Shown here: piece after piece, positions 9,439 to 16,790 of the stretch | How the letters are laid out: each line of letters opens with the position of its first letter | Numbering within the stretch: the stretch's first letter is position 1 | Virus record (IMG/VR): IMGVR_UViG_3300043466_003331 | Location: 1-39,168 of that record | Length of the DNA: 39,168 nucleotides | Reading direction: 5' to 3' (one strand) | Source of the DNA: a virus | Position numbers and translations under genes: made by a program | Notes under the pieces: generated by a model | Databases searched by the model: none | The model's input: the letters and a program-made list of their open reading frames with translations, nothing else | What the model was told of the DNA's origin: nothing

Positions 9439-9984
9439 ATGGCGTGTAGTAAATATACTTTAACAAATACAGGTTCAACATTAGTGAACTTTAACTATAG
9501 AAGATGTGATGATTCTCTATGGCAATATCAGGTTGAATTAGAACCAAACCAAACTAAAAATATTTGGTTAATCAATAACACTTATTCGATAGCACCATCA
9601 TTTAGTAGTGGTGTTGTTTTAGTAAATCAAGGGGTATTTCCTCCTGTAACTGCTAGTAATACACCAACCCCAACTCAAACTCCGACACAAACACAAACCC
9701 CAACACCGAGTACTACTGCAACTAATACTCCAACACCAACGGAAACACCAACACAAACCCCAACACCGAGTACTACTGCAACTAATACTCCAACACCAAC
9801 AAATACCCCAACAGGTACTCCTATGGAAACACCAACAAATACGCCAACAGAAACCCCAACAGGTACTCCTATGGAAACACCAACGGAAACTCCAACTAAT
9901 ACTCCAACAACGACACCAACACCTACACCAACGGAAACTCCAACTAATACTCCAACACCAACACCTACACCAACGGAACCTTAA
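9439..9984 (+). CDS. Small surface protein with mucin-like Thr-Pro tail
   Basis: 181 residues. Residues 1-70 form a small beta-type domain with Cys3 and Cys23 ([32 protein letters not shown]). From residue 74 to the end the chain is almost only Thr, Pro, Asn, Glu and Ser in TPT, TNTPT and TETPT units, with no hydrophobic residue except two Met. This is a classical extended, O-glycosylatable stalk. It is the last gene before a strong terminator and lies directly upstream of four glycosyltransferase-type genes, the first of a polypeptide GlcNAc-transferase type. A glycosylated decoration or fibre protein is inferred. The N-terminal domain's family is not recognised. Confidence 0.75.
   Translation: MACSKYTLTNTGSTLVNFNYRRCDDSLWQYQVELEPNQTKNIWLINNTYSIAPSFSSGVVLVNQGVFPPVTASNTPTPTQTPTQTQTPTPSTTATNTPTPTETPTQTPTPSTTATNTPTPTNTPTGTPMETPTNTPTETPTGTPMETPTETPTNTPTTTPTPTPTETPTNTPTPTPTPTEP
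9691..9800 (+). repeat. 60-bp-period tandem repeat encoding the Thr-Pro tail
   Basis: A 50-nt stretch at 9691-9740 recurs unchanged at 9751-9800. A second, 48-bp-period repeat around GGTACTCCTATGGAAACACC follows at about 9811 and 9859. Both keep the reading frame, so copy-number change would alter stalk length without breaking the gene. Confidence 0.8.
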
Positions 9985-10011
9985 CAAAAAAAAATACAAA
10001 TATTATAAATT

Positions 10012-10040
10012 AAACCCTCGACTTATCTCGAGGGTTTTTT
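10012..10040 (+). terminator. Strong intrinsic terminator after the fibre cluster
   Basis: A 10-bp stem (AAACCCTCGA, 10012-10021, with TCGAGGGTTT, 10028-10037), a 6-nt loop and a T-run separate the fibre operon from the glycosyltransferase operon. Confidence 0.85.
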
Positions 10041-10064
10041 ATTTTTAAAACAAAAAGTAATTAT

Positions 10065-11330
10065 ATGACAATATTTGTTCAAATCGCCTCCTATAGAGAC
10101 CCTCAATTAGAACCAACAATTAAAGATATGTTGGAGAATGCCAAAAAACCTAAAAATATTCGTTTTGGAATTGCAAGACAATTCAGTGATGAGGACGGGT
10201 TTGATAAATTAGAGGATTATAGAAAAGACAAACGATTCAGAATTCTTGATATTCCTCATCAAGAGTCAAAAGGTGTTTGTTGGGCAAGAAATTTAACTCA
10301 ACAATTATATAGTGGTGAAACATACACCCTCCAAATTGACTCTCATATGAGATTTGAAAAAAATTGGGACGAAACTTTAATTAAAATGATTAAAGGATTA
10401 CAAAAAGATGGGTATGAAAAACCATTGTTAACAGGGTATGTTCCATCATTTGACCCTGAAAATGACCCCGCAGGTCGAGTTAATGAAGCGTGGAGAATGG
10501 TGTTTGATAGGTTCATTCCGGAAGGTGCAGTGTTTTTTTTACCTGAAACTATTCCCGGATGGAGAGAAATGAAAAAACCGGTTACTGCTAGATTTTATTC
10601 CGCTCACTTCTGTTTTACCTTAGGAGCATTTTCAATTGAAGTTCAACATAATCCGGAATATTACTTTCATGGTGAAGAAATATCAATTGCTGCTAGAGCA
10701 TATACATGGGGTTATGATTTATTTCATCCACACATTCCTGTTGTTTATCACGAATATACTCGTAAGGGTAGAACCAAACAATGGGACGATGACAAAGAAT
10801 GGGGTGAAAAAAACCGACATTCTCACTTTACCAATAGAAAATTATTTGGTATGGATGGAGAAAAACAAGAAGGGCATGATGGTCCTTTTGGATTTGGTCC
10901 TGTTAGAACTTTAAAAGATTTTGAAAAATATTCAGGTTTATTATTTGAAAAAAGAGCAATTGATAAATACACTTTAGAAAAAAATCACCCACCAAACCCA
11001 TATAATTTTGAAACGGAGCAAGAATGGAAAGATAGTTTCTGTATGATTTTCAAACATTGTATTGATGTTAGTTATGACCAAGTTCCTGAGACAGATTATG
11101 AATTTTGGGTTGTGGCGTTCCATAATGATAAAGATGACACATTGTTTAGAAAAGATGCGGATAAGAATGAAATTGCGGGGTTTATGAGAGACCCGGATAA
11201 ATACTGTAAAATATGGAGAGAATTTCAAACTGATGAATTACCATCGTATTGGGTTGTATGGCCATATTCAACATCAAAAGGGTGGTGTGATAGAATCACC
11301 GGAAGATTACATCATAATTTAGTTAGTTAA
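10065..11330 (+). CDS. Glycosyltransferase of the polypeptide GlcNAc-transferase type (GT60-like)
   Basis: 421 residues. The opening FVQIASYRDPQLEPTIKDML, the later SKGVCWARNLTQQLY, the metal-site DxH motif in LQIDSHMRFEKNWD (Asp92, His94) and HGEEISIAARAYTWGYD (about 202-218) fit the GlcNAc family typified by the Dictyostelium Skp1 and mucin-type GlcNAc-transferases (CAZy GT60). Those enzymes transfer GlcNAc from UDP-GlcNAc to hydroxyproline or Thr of acceptor proteins, with a GT-A fold. It begins 24 nt after the terminator of the mucin-like gene and is first of a four-gene operon. The acceptor is inferred to be the Thr-Pro stalks encoded upstream. The family call is by remembered motifs, moderately sure. 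Confidence 0.75.
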   Translation: MTIFVQIASYRDPQLEPTIKDMLENAKKPKNIRFGIARQFSDEDGFDKLEDYRKDKRFRILDIPHQESKGVCWARNLTQQLYSGETYTLQIDSHMRFEKNWDETLIKMIKGLQKDGYEKPLLTGYVPSFDPENDPAGRVNEAWRMVFDRFIPEGAVFFLPETIPGWREMKKPVTARFYSAHFCFTLGAFSIEVQHNPEYYFHGEEISIAARAYTWGYDLFHPHIPVVYHEYTRKGRTKQWDDDKEWGEKNRHSHFTNRKLFGMDGEKQEGHDGPFGFGPVRTLKDFEKYSGLLFEKRAIDKYTLEKNHPPNPYNFETEQEWKDSFCMIFKHCIDVSYDQVPETDYEFWVVAFHNDKDDTLFRKDADKNEIAGFMRDPDKYCKIWREFQTDELPSYWVVWPYSTSKGWCDRITGRLHHNLVS

Positions 11331-11335
11331 ACCAT

Positions 11336-12181
11336 ATGAAGACATTAATTTATACTTCAATTTATAGCAATCTTTATGGAACCGAATTTGGTGGTAGAAG
11401 TTCAAGAAACTTCCACTACAAATCGTCATTATATAATATCTTAAACTTAAATGCCGACAAGTATATTTGTTTTACTTCAACGGATGAAATAAAAGAATTA
11501 GAAGAATATTTTTATAATCAAAAAAATGTAAGTAGAGACAAACTACAATTCATCATTTTCAATTTAACTGACACCAAATATTTTGATAATATTCGTAGAT
11601 TGAAAAATCTTGAGGAAATGAAAAAAATTGATAGATGTTTTGAAATACAATACAATAAGTTTTTTTGGTTTGATTTAATACCTGATAAAGAAAATTATGA
11701 TAAAATATATTGGGTTGATGCTGGATTATCACATTCGGGATTATTCCCATCTAATTATTCGTTTGGTTTAGGACAAGAAAGATATTATTTCTTTAATTTA
11801 TTTAATCAAAATTTTTTAAATAGATTAAATACCTTAAGCGAATCTAAATTGGTCTTGGTCGGTAAAAATAATAGACACCGATTCTTTTGGTCTCAAACAA
11901 TCCCAACCACATATTATTCAACATATAATAATGATTATCATATTGTTGGTGGTTTTTTCGGTGGAAACAAAGAAGATTTAATTCAGTTAAAATTGGATTT
12001 TGAAAATTTATTATTAAAATTACTTTCAAATGAAAAATCACTTTATATGGAAGAACAAATTTTATGTTGTTTATATGCGAATAATCCCGAAAATTATGAA
12101 TTACTTAAATTCGATGATTGGTATAAACGAGAATCCCATGTGGATGGTGAAGTTAAGTATTTTTATAACCTATTTGAATGA
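11336..12181 (+). CDS. Putative glycosyltransferase (HtrL/YibB-like)
   Basis: 281 residues. YWVDAGLSH (about 124-132), VGGFFGGNKEDL and MEEQILCCLYANNPENYELL are spaced like the WVDGG, GGFFGG and EEQ segments of the HtrL/YibB group of putative GT-A-fold sugar transferases. The same three segments recur in the N-terminal half of the gene at 12908, so the two are paralogous. It starts 5 nt after the preceding glycosyltransferase and overlaps the next gene by 4 nt (ATGA), a sign of translational coupling. Substrate and acceptor are unknown. No signal peptide or membrane segment is seen, so it acts in the cytoplasm of the infected cell. Confidence 0.6.
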   Translation: MKTLIYTSIYSNLYGTEFGGRSSRNFHYKSSLYNILNLNADKYICFTSTDEIKELEEYFYNQKNVSRDKLQFIIFNLTDTKYFDNIRRLKNLEEMKKIDRCFEIQYNKFFWFDLIPDKENYDKIYWVDAGLSHSGLFPSNYSFGLGQERYYFFNLFNQNFLNRLNTLSESKLVLVGKNNRHRFFWSQTIPTTYYSTYNNDYHIVGGFFGGNKEDLIQLKLDFENLLLKLLSNEKSLYMEEQILCCLYANNPENYELLKFDDWYKRESHVDGEVKYFYNLFE

Positions 12182-12915
12182 GAACATTAATAGTTACCGT
12201 TGCAATACAAATCGATAAAGATGATTTTTATTATATGGAAACATCGAAAAAATTAATCAATAGTTATCTTAATTTTACTGATTTTGATATATTAATATTA
12301 ACCAATAATATCAAATATTATGATTTTATAAAAAACGATAGAGTAATTTTATTTGATTATGAAAGTAATTTTAACGAACCCATCAAGTCATCTAATAAGT
12401 TTAACATGCATATTAAAAGATTGGCGATTAGATTAGGTTCCGAATTAAATTACGATATAATTTATCACCACGATTGTGATTGCTATGTTGACGGTTGGGA
12501 TAAGCAAAGTTATGATGATTTGGTAATTCAGGATTATGATGTGATATTCCCAACGAGTGAGAGACCACAATTAGGAAGTTTGAGGGAAAATTATAACCAT
12601 TTTCAAGAAAAAATAGATAATGAATTTAAAGGGTTGTATTACGATGAGTTAGATTTATCCCCAAATCCTGCGGAGACAAGAATTATTTTTAAAAATAATG
12701 AAAAGTTAAAAACTTTTTTAGATTTTTGGGATAAAATATCTGAAAATAATAAAAATTATTTAACATATTATTGTGGAATTTATTTTGGAACTAGTGCGAA
12801 ACATTCAAATATGAAAATGTCTTCGGTTAAAAATGAAATGGAATTTTCAAAATATGGAAAAATTAAACATAGAAATAAAACATTAAATTACTTTGGAAGT
12901 ATAATCAATGAATAA
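12178..12915 (+). CDS. Putative GT-A-fold glycosyltransferase
   Basis: 245 residues. The N-terminus MRTLIVTVAIQIDKDD leads into a nucleotide-sugar-type Rossmann half (DFDILILTNN). It is followed by IYHHDCDCYVDGWD (about 95-108), a DxD-type metal and UDP-sugar motif in the usual place for GT-A enzymes. A late NYLTYYCGIYFGTSAKHS resembles the acceptor-side segment of such enzymes. The family is not recognised with certainty. It overlaps both neighbours (4 nt upstream, 8 nt downstream), so all four genes are probably translated as a coupled set that builds one glycan. Confidence 0.55.
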   Translation: MRTLIVTVAIQIDKDDFYYMETSKKLINSYLNFTDFDILILTNNIKYYDFIKNDRVILFDYESNFNEPIKSSNKFNMHIKRLAIRLGSELNYDIIYHHDCDCYVDGWDKQSYDDLVIQDYDVIFPTSERPQLGSLRENYNHFQEKIDNEFKGLYYDELDLSPNPAETRIIFKNNEKLKTFLDFWDKISENNKNYLTYYCGIYFGTSAKHSNMKMSSVKNEMEFSKYGKIKHRNKTLNYFGSIINE

Positions 12916-14581
12916 TATAACATTAGTAACGGGAATATGGGATATTGGTAGAGGAGATTTGACAGAAGGATGGTCAAGGTCTTACCAACATTATTTAGAT
13001 AAATTCGAACAACTATTACAAGTTGAAGAAAATATGATAATTTTTGGAGATAAAGAACTTAAGGACTTTGTTTTCAAAATTAGAAATGAATCTAACACTC
13101 AGTTTATTGAACGACCATTATCTTGGTTTACCAATTCTGAATTTTATAATATGATTCAAGTTGTTAGAACAAGACCAAGTTGGATAACACAAGTTGGATG
13201 GTTAGAAGAATCAACCCAAGCGAAATTAGCGAATTACAATCCTTTGGTTATGTCCAAAGTATTTCTTCTTCACGATGCCAAGATATTAGATAAATTTGAT
13301 TCCAAATATATGTTTTGGATTGATGGTGGATTAACAAATACAGTACACCCGGGATATTTTACTCATGATAAGGTTTTAGATAAATTATTAAAATACATTT
13401 CAAAATTCTCATTTATTTGTTTTCCTTATAATGCGGAAACAGAAATACATGGGTTCGAATATAATAAATTAAATGAAATTGCCGGTAGTAAAGTAAATAA
13501 AGTTGCCAGAGGTGGTTTTTTCGGTGGTCCTAAAGAAAGTATTGCTGATATTAATTCAATCTATTACACATTATTAAAATCAACTTTAGAAGAAGGGTAT
13601 ATGGGAACTGAAGAATCAATCTTTAGTATTATGACATATAAACATTCTGATTTAATTAATTATTTTGAAATTGAGTCAAACGGACTAGTTGGTAAATTTT
13701 TTGAAGATTTGAAAAATGATAATTTAGTTGTTAAAAATGAGGGTAAAGTGTCTGTTGTTAATAATTTAGACATTAATAAAGTTGGTTTATATGTTATCAC
13801 TTTTAATAGTCCTAATCAATTTGAAACTTTGGTTAAATCGATGTTGGAATATGATTCCGATTTTATAACAAAAACTAAAAAGTTTTTACTCGATAATTCA
13901 ACTGACCTATCAACAACTCCAAGATATAAAGAATTGTGTGAAGAATATGGATTTGAACACATTAAGAAAGATAATTTAGGTATTATGGGTGGTAGGATAT
14001 TTATTGCGGAACATTTTAATGAAACTGATTTGGATTTCCAAATTTTTTTCGAAGATGACATGAATTTATATCCAAAAAAAGGTGAGGTATGTAGAAACGG
14101 GTTTCCTCGTTATGTTGGAAATTTATATCAAAAATCGTTAGAAATTATTCAAAAAGAAAATTTTGATTTTTTAAAATATTCCTTCACCGAGTTCTACGGG
14201 TCAAATGATGTACAATTTTCATGGTACAACGTTCCACAAGATTTTAGAAATACACATTGGCCAAACAACCCTAAATTACCGGTTCAAGGTTTTGACCCAA
14301 ACGCACCAAGAACCAATTTTAAAAATATTAAAGTTCATAAAGGATTACCCTATGTGAATGGTGAAATTTATATTTCAAACTGGCCTATCATATTGAGTAA
14401 AGAAGGTAATTATAAATGTTATTTAGAAACTAAATGGCAATTTGCCTATGAACAGACTAGTATGTCTTATGTCTATCAAGAAACTGTGAAGGGAAATATA
14501 AACCCTGGTATATTATTATTAACCCCAATCGAACACGACCGGTATGAACACTATTCACACGAATTGAGAAAAGAATCTTAA
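12908..14581 (+). CDS. Two-domain glycosyltransferase (HtrL/YibB-like plus GT2-like)
   Basis: 557 residues. Residues 1-275 resemble the gene at 11336 (MFWIDGGLTNTVHPGYF, ARGGFFGGPKES, GTEESIFSIMTY). Residues about 297-557 form a second domain: GLYVITFNSPNQFETLVKSM, a central DNLGIMGGRIFIAEH and the acidic motif FQIFFEDDMNLYPKKG, the EDD type of metal site in GT2-like enzymes. Two catalytic-type domains in one chain suggest consecutive sugar additions. It is the last gene of the glycosyltransferase operon and its stop overlaps the convergent HNH endonuclease gene by 4 nt. The donor and acceptor sugars cannot be told. Confidence 0.65.
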   Translation: MNNITLVTGIWDIGRGDLTEGWSRSYQHYLDKFEQLLQVEENMIIFGDKELKDFVFKIRNESNTQFIERPLSWFTNSEFYNMIQVVRTRPSWITQVGWLEESTQAKLANYNPLVMSKVFLLHDAKILDKFDSKYMFWIDGGLTNTVHPGYFTHDKVLDKLLKYISKFSFICFPYNAETEIHGFEYNKLNEIAGSKVNKVARGGFFGGPKESIADINSIYYTLLKSTLEEGYMGTEESIFSIMTYKHSDLINYFEIESNGLVGKFFEDLKNDNLVVKNEGKVSVVNNLDINKVGLYVITFNSPNQFETLVKSMLEYDSDFITKTKKFLLDNSTDLSTTPRYKELCEEYGFEHIKKDNLGIMGGRIFIAEHFNETDLDFQIFFEDDMNLYPKKGEVCRNGFPRYVGNLYQKSLEIIQKENFDFLKYSFTEFYGSNDVQFSWYNVPQDFRNTHWPNNPKLPVQGFDPNAPRTNFKNIKVHKGLPYVNGEIYISNWPIILSKEGNYKCYLETKWQFAYEQTSMSYVYQETVKGNINPGILLLTPIEHDRYEHYSHELRKES

Positions 14582-15162
14582 TTTAATATTTTATTACTTT
14601 TTTTCAAATTATCTTCGGCCCATAGTGGCTGAAGATTTGTATAATGACAAAGTTTATATATTTCTTCTTCAGTTTTTGCTGATGATAAGGGTGTTATGTG
14701 GTCAATATGCCATTCATTTCTATTTTCCCAAGACATTCCTTTTGTAAATTTTTGTTCTAAATACTCTTTTAAAAATTCCGGAGAACAACCAATAATATGA
14801 AATGTTTTATTATTTTTTGTGACATTTCTGTCTTTTAAAAATAATCCAAGCCTTGACCTCATATTTTTTTTTAACTTAAATAAAACATCGATGTTAGATT
14901 TGATGTACGACCATTCATTTTGATAATTAGGGTTTTTATTAAACCAATCTTTTTTAGATTTTTTTACTTTTTCTTTATTGTTATCAACATATTTTTGTTT
15001 GATTTTATCAACTTTATCTTTGTTTTTTTTGTTATATAAAATAGATTGTTTATTTGTGCAGAATTTACATTCAGGTCTTTTACCGTCAAACTTATCTTTG
15101 TTATTATAAAACTCACAAACATCTTTTTCGATTTTACACTTACTGCATATCTTTTTTTCCAT
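14578..15162 (-). CDS. HNH homing-type endonuclease, module 1
   Basis: 194 residues. An N-terminal zinc finger (Cys6, Cys9, Cys32, Cys35) is followed by a Lys-rich helical linker. A C-terminal HNH nuclease core has WHIDHITPLSSA (His152, Asp154, His155) and HYTNLQPLWAEDNLKKSNK (Asn176, Asn185). This matches free-standing phage HNH endonucleases that cut DNA and spread by homing. Its 5' end overlaps the ribbon-helix-helix gene by 23 nt in another frame. The C-terminal 75 residues and their DNA are nearly the same as in the second module (17035-17745), while the linkers differ in length. Its 3' end overlaps the convergent glycosyltransferase gene. Confidence 0.9.
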   Translation of the reverse strand: MEKKICSKCKIEKDVCEFYNNKDKFDGKRPECKFCTNKQSILYNKKNKDKVDKIKQKYVDNNKEKVKKSKKDWFNKNPNYQNEWSYIKSNIDVLFKLKKNMRSRLGLFLKDRNVTKNNKTFHIIGCSPEFLKEYLEQKFTKGMSWENRNEWHIDHITPLSSAKTEEEIYKLCHYTNLQPLWAEDNLKKSNKILN

Positions 15163-15298
15163 AATACTCTTTTAATAATTTATTAAGTAATGTTGATTTT
15201 TTTACTTTTTCTTTAACCATTCGGTCAAATAAATTACGGTCTAAACTTATTCCAAATTTAACCTTTCTGTCTTCTTCTAATTTTGTCGGTCTTGCCAT
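15140..15298 (-). CDS. Ribbon-helix-helix DNA-binding protein, module 1
   Basis: 52 residues from ATG 15296-15298. A longer frame (to 15343) exists, but the internal ATG sits 4 nt after a TATTTATA motif, and the paralogue at 17879-17881 starts at the same place. The segment KVKFGISLDRNLFDRM (beta strand, then helix A) with KKSTLLNKLLKEYY (helix B) is the Arc/MetJ-type fold of a small dimeric DNA-binding protein. It overlaps the HNH gene by 23 nt, so it is likely an autoregulator or partner of the endonuclease. The box AAAAGTTTCACTAA 26 nt upstream (15324-15337), shared with module 2, is a candidate operator. Confidence 0.75.
   Translation of the reverse strand: MARPTKLEEDRKVKFGISLDRNLFDRMVKEKVKKSTLLNKLLKEYYGKKDMQ
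15160..15284 (+). repeat. 125-bp near-identical direct repeat, copy 1 (second copy 17743-17867)
   Basis: I count two mismatches in 125 bases against 17743-17867. It covers most of the ribbon-helix-helix gene and the HNH start. The ends of the two HNH genes (about 14578-14710 and 17035-17167) are also closely similar. This points to recent duplication or homing of the module. Confidence 0.85.
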
Positions 15299-15302
15299 AT
15301 TA

Positions 15303-15310
15303 TATAAATA
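15303..15310 (-). promoter_or_regulatory. Phage promoter-type motif TATTTATA
   Basis: On the minus strand it reads TATTTATA, 4 nt before the ATG of the ribbon-helix-helix gene (15298). This spacing would leave almost no 5' leader. The identical layout is found in module 2 (17886-17893). Confidence 0.5.
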
Positions 15311-15323
15311 TCTTGTTAATAGT

Positions 15324-15337
15324 AAAAGTTTCACTAA
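15324..15337. promoter_or_regulatory. Shared box upstream of the HNH module, copy 1
   Basis: AAAAGTTTCACTAA occurs here and at 17908-17921, each time 26-27 nt upstream of the ribbon-helix-helix start. It is a candidate operator or upstream promoter element for the module. Confidence 0.4.
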
Positions 15338-15372
15338 AACCAATAATAATTAAATATTTTTATCAAATCAAG

Positions 15373-15380
15373 TATTTATA
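15373..15380 (+). promoter_or_regulatory. Phage promoter-type motif TATTTATA
   Basis: TATTTATA 15 nt before the ATG at 15396, in gene orientation. It is divergent from the HNH module promoter at 15303. Confidence 0.5.
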
Positions 15381-15395
15381 ATAAAAACAAGTTAA

Positions 15396-15773
15396 ATGGA
15401 GTTTTATATCAAACAAAATGCAACCTTACCGGTTTTGAAGATGAGCGTGGTGAAAGACGGTAGAGCCGGATATCAACAACTTATGCGAGATTTAGAGGTG
15501 TCAACAATATTTTTCACAATGATTGATGTGGAAACTGGCATTCCTAAAATAGTATCGGCACCGGCCGAAATAGTAAATTTAATCTTACCTGAAGGTTCTG
15601 AGCCCGAATATTATATTTATTTTAAATTTAGTTCAAGAGATACAAACACTCCGGGAAGATATGAGGGACAATTCTTAATTAAAAACGACGAAGGTAATCT
15701 AATTCTTCCAATTAGAGAAGAATTATATATCAATGTTCAACCAAGTTTTATATCGGAAACGGCTTGTTGCTAA
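15396..15773 (+). CDS. Small beta-sandwich virion-type protein
   Basis: 125 residues: MEFYIKQNATLPVLKMSVVK, a central STIFFTMIDVETGIPKI, then PEYYIYFKFSSRDTNTPGRY and NLILPIREELYINVQPSF. The alternating strands and the order 'input type, Phe/Met-rich strand, PGRYEGQF' recall the Ig-like N-terminal domain of baseplate or fibre proteins such as BppU, here as a stand-alone protein. That likeness is by pattern; no family is recognised with certainty. It ends in two cysteines. It stands alone between the divergent HNH module and the doubled host-type promoter and has its own TATTTATA motif, so it is probably expressed late with the structural genes. Confidence 0.7.
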   Translation: MEFYIKQNATLPVLKMSVVKDGRAGYQQLMRDLEVSTIFFTMIDVETGIPKIVSAPAEIVNLILPEGSEPEYYIYFKFSSRDTNTPGRYEGQFLIKNDEGNLILPIREELYINVQPSFISETACC

Positions 15774-15790
15774 AAAAAAATAAAAAAAAG

Positions 15791-15821
15791 TTTGGCAGGT
15801 TCAAAATAAGTTGTATCTTTG
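15791..15821 (+). promoter_or_regulatory. Bacteroidota-type promoter P1 (-33/-7)
   Basis: TTTGG at 15791 and TATCTTTG at 15814-15821 fit the Bacteroidota TTTG...TAnnTTTG consensus with about 19 nt between them. They are preceded by an A-tract that may act as an UP element. Confidence 0.75.
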
Positions 15822-15840
15822 TCAAAGAAAATAAGTGAAA

Positions 15841-15848
15841 TATTTATC
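15841..15848 (+). promoter_or_regulatory. Phage promoter-type motif TATTTATC between P1 and P2
   Basis: TATTTATC sits in the spacer of the duplicated host-type promoter. It could add late, phage-directed transcription of the downstream RNA. Confidence 0.4.
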
Positions 15849-15869
15849 ACAAAAAAAAATAAAAAAAAG

Positions 15870-15900
15870 TTTGGTAGGTTCAAAATAAGTTGTATCTTTG
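15870..15900 (+). promoter_or_regulatory. Bacteroidota-type promoter P2 (-33/-7)
   Basis: The second copy: TTTGG at 15870, TATCTTTG at 15893-15900, identical spacing to P1. Transcription would start near 15906 and run into the ncRNA. Confidence 0.75.
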
Positions 15901-15905
15901 TCAAA

Positions 15906-16115
15906 GAAAATAAGTGAGGTTTTGTACTTTAACACTAAAAAAAGTATTCGGGAATATTTCGGTATTCTTGTCTTAGTTGAAAATCTCTTGTTACGGCTTG
16001 AGATACGTCGAAAGATGGTGACTTTGGGCTCACGGTATACAGCCTAACCGCGTTGGTCTAACCGATGATAGATGTACTGTTAGAAAAAAAATGGGACTAA
16101 TGTCCCATTTTTTTG
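15906..16115 (+). ncRNA. Probable structured non-coding RNA of unknown family
   Basis: About 205 nt between host-type promoter P2 and an intrinsic terminator, without a credible ORF and richer in G and C than its surroundings. Hairpins visible by eye: a 7-bp stem closed by CGGG (15942-15959); ATCTC/GAGAT (15983-16004); a GAAA tetraloop stem (16006-16017); GTGA/TCAC (16018-16033); CGGT/ACCG (16033-16050); and a 5-bp hairpin TTGGT-CTA-ACCGA (16053-16065). TTTAACA (15928-15934) can pair with TGTTAGA (16078-16084), closing the molecule just before the terminator. CTAACCG occurs twice. It does not resemble tRNA, tmRNA, RNase P RNA or 6S RNA. It may be an early regulatory RNA; the structure is hand-drawn, not computed. 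Confidence 0.55.
16084..16115. terminator. Bidirectional intrinsic terminator
   Basis: ATGGGAC (16091-16097), loop TAAT, GTCCCAT (16102-16108), flanked by an A-run and a T-run. It ends the ncRNA on the plus strand and the gene 16118-16759 on the minus strand. Confidence 0.85.
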
Positions 16116-16117
16116 TT

Positions 16118-16759
16118 TTAATTAACTTTAATTGTTGGTTTGTATTTTTGAAGAGTTTGGTTATCAAATGGAACACCTTTTAATTGAGTAACAAATTTTA
16201 CTTCCATATAATCAGTATCATTAACTGGGGTTCTTTTTATCAGTTCAATAATAATACTAAAAACATTATCAACATCAATCATTAAAAAATTACGACCTGT
16301 GTTTGAATTCCAAGGCTTACGACCCTTTGTTGCGGTATTAGCTTCAATTATTTTTAAGATTAAATTATCAATATGATTGAAGAATAAATTAATTCCTTCA
16401 TATTTTCCAGGATTAATAATATCTTCTCTATCTGAATAAATTGGGTCACTTAATCGATATACTCTATAAGCAAAATGGTCACTTACAGAACCTAGTTTAA
16501 ATAATCGGTTACATTTACCTTTATTATTGTACGAACCACAAAATCCTTTTGGATTATTATAATTACTTATAAAGTAATTTGTCAAATCATTAACAATGTC
16601 TTTAGTGAATATTCTATTACCATCACTATCAATAAATGATGATGGGGTTTTATTTTCCGAAATAATTTGTTTAAGTAATGGAGAATCAGGTGAAATTTCC
16701 GTAATTGTAATTTTTGGTTCGGTATATTCTCTTAATATTTGTCTAATTAAATCCTTCAT
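16118..16759 (-). CDS. Unknown phage protein with head-targeting-like N-terminus
   Basis: 213 residues, no recognised family. It begins MKDLIRQILREYTE, a short amphipathic leader with the (I/L)-x-Glu signature shared by several unrelated proteins of this window. The rest is a mixed alpha/beta domain with PKGFCGSYNNKGKCNRLF (two Cys, about 90-105), SVSDHFAYRVYRL and DNVFSIIIELIKRTPV. It might be a virion-packaged effector or enzyme, but nothing in it proves this. The ATG is only 3 nt after a TATTTATC motif (16763-16770, minus), so its transcript may be leaderless. It is convergent to the ncRNA and shares its terminator. Confidence 0.75.
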   Translation of the reverse strand: MKDLIRQILREYTEPKITITEISPDSPLLKQIISENKTPSSFIDSDGNRIFTKDIVNDLTNYFISNYNNPKGFCGSYNNKGKCNRLFKLGSVSDHFAYRVYRLSDPIYSDREDIINPGKYEGINLFFNHIDNLILKIIEANTATKGRKPWNSNTGRNFLMIDVDNVFSIIIELIKRTPVNDTDYMEVKFVTQLKGVPFDNQTLQKYKPTIKVN

Positions 16760-16762
16760 AAT

Positions 16763-16770
16763 GATAAATA
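16763..16770 (-). promoter_or_regulatory. Phage promoter-type motif TATTTATC
   Basis: On the minus strand it reads TATTTATC followed by ATT and the ATG at 16759. This is the tightest spacing in the window. Confidence 0.5.
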
Positions 16771-16790
16771 TAAAAAAAAATAAAAAAAAG

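Larger units (their letters stand above)
15772..15917 (+). repeat. Tandem 79-bp duplication of a promoter region
   Basis: Two nearly identical copies (about 67 nt each) of an A-tract, TTTGG(C/T)AGGTTC, and GTATCTTTGTCAAAG lie 79 nt apart. They are separated by a spacer holding TATTTATC (15841-15848). Confidence 0.85.

Noticed and set aside
9619-9999. Minus-strand ORF rich in Cys, Trp and Arg opposite the Thr-Pro gene
   Set aside because: It is the antisense of a CCA/ACA-rich repeat; the composition is explained entirely by the plus-strand stalk.
10636-10914. ORF within the GT60-like gene
   Set aside because: A shifted-frame shadow of a well-supported coding sequence.
15772-15917. Tandem repeats as a small CRISPR array
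   Set aside because: Only two copies, no unique spacers, and each copy is a clear -33/-7 promoter.
15906-16115. tRNA, tmRNA, RNase P RNA or group I intron
   Set aside because: No T-loop, anticodon arm, acceptor end, RNase P core or intron core was found by eye, and no interrupted gene is present.
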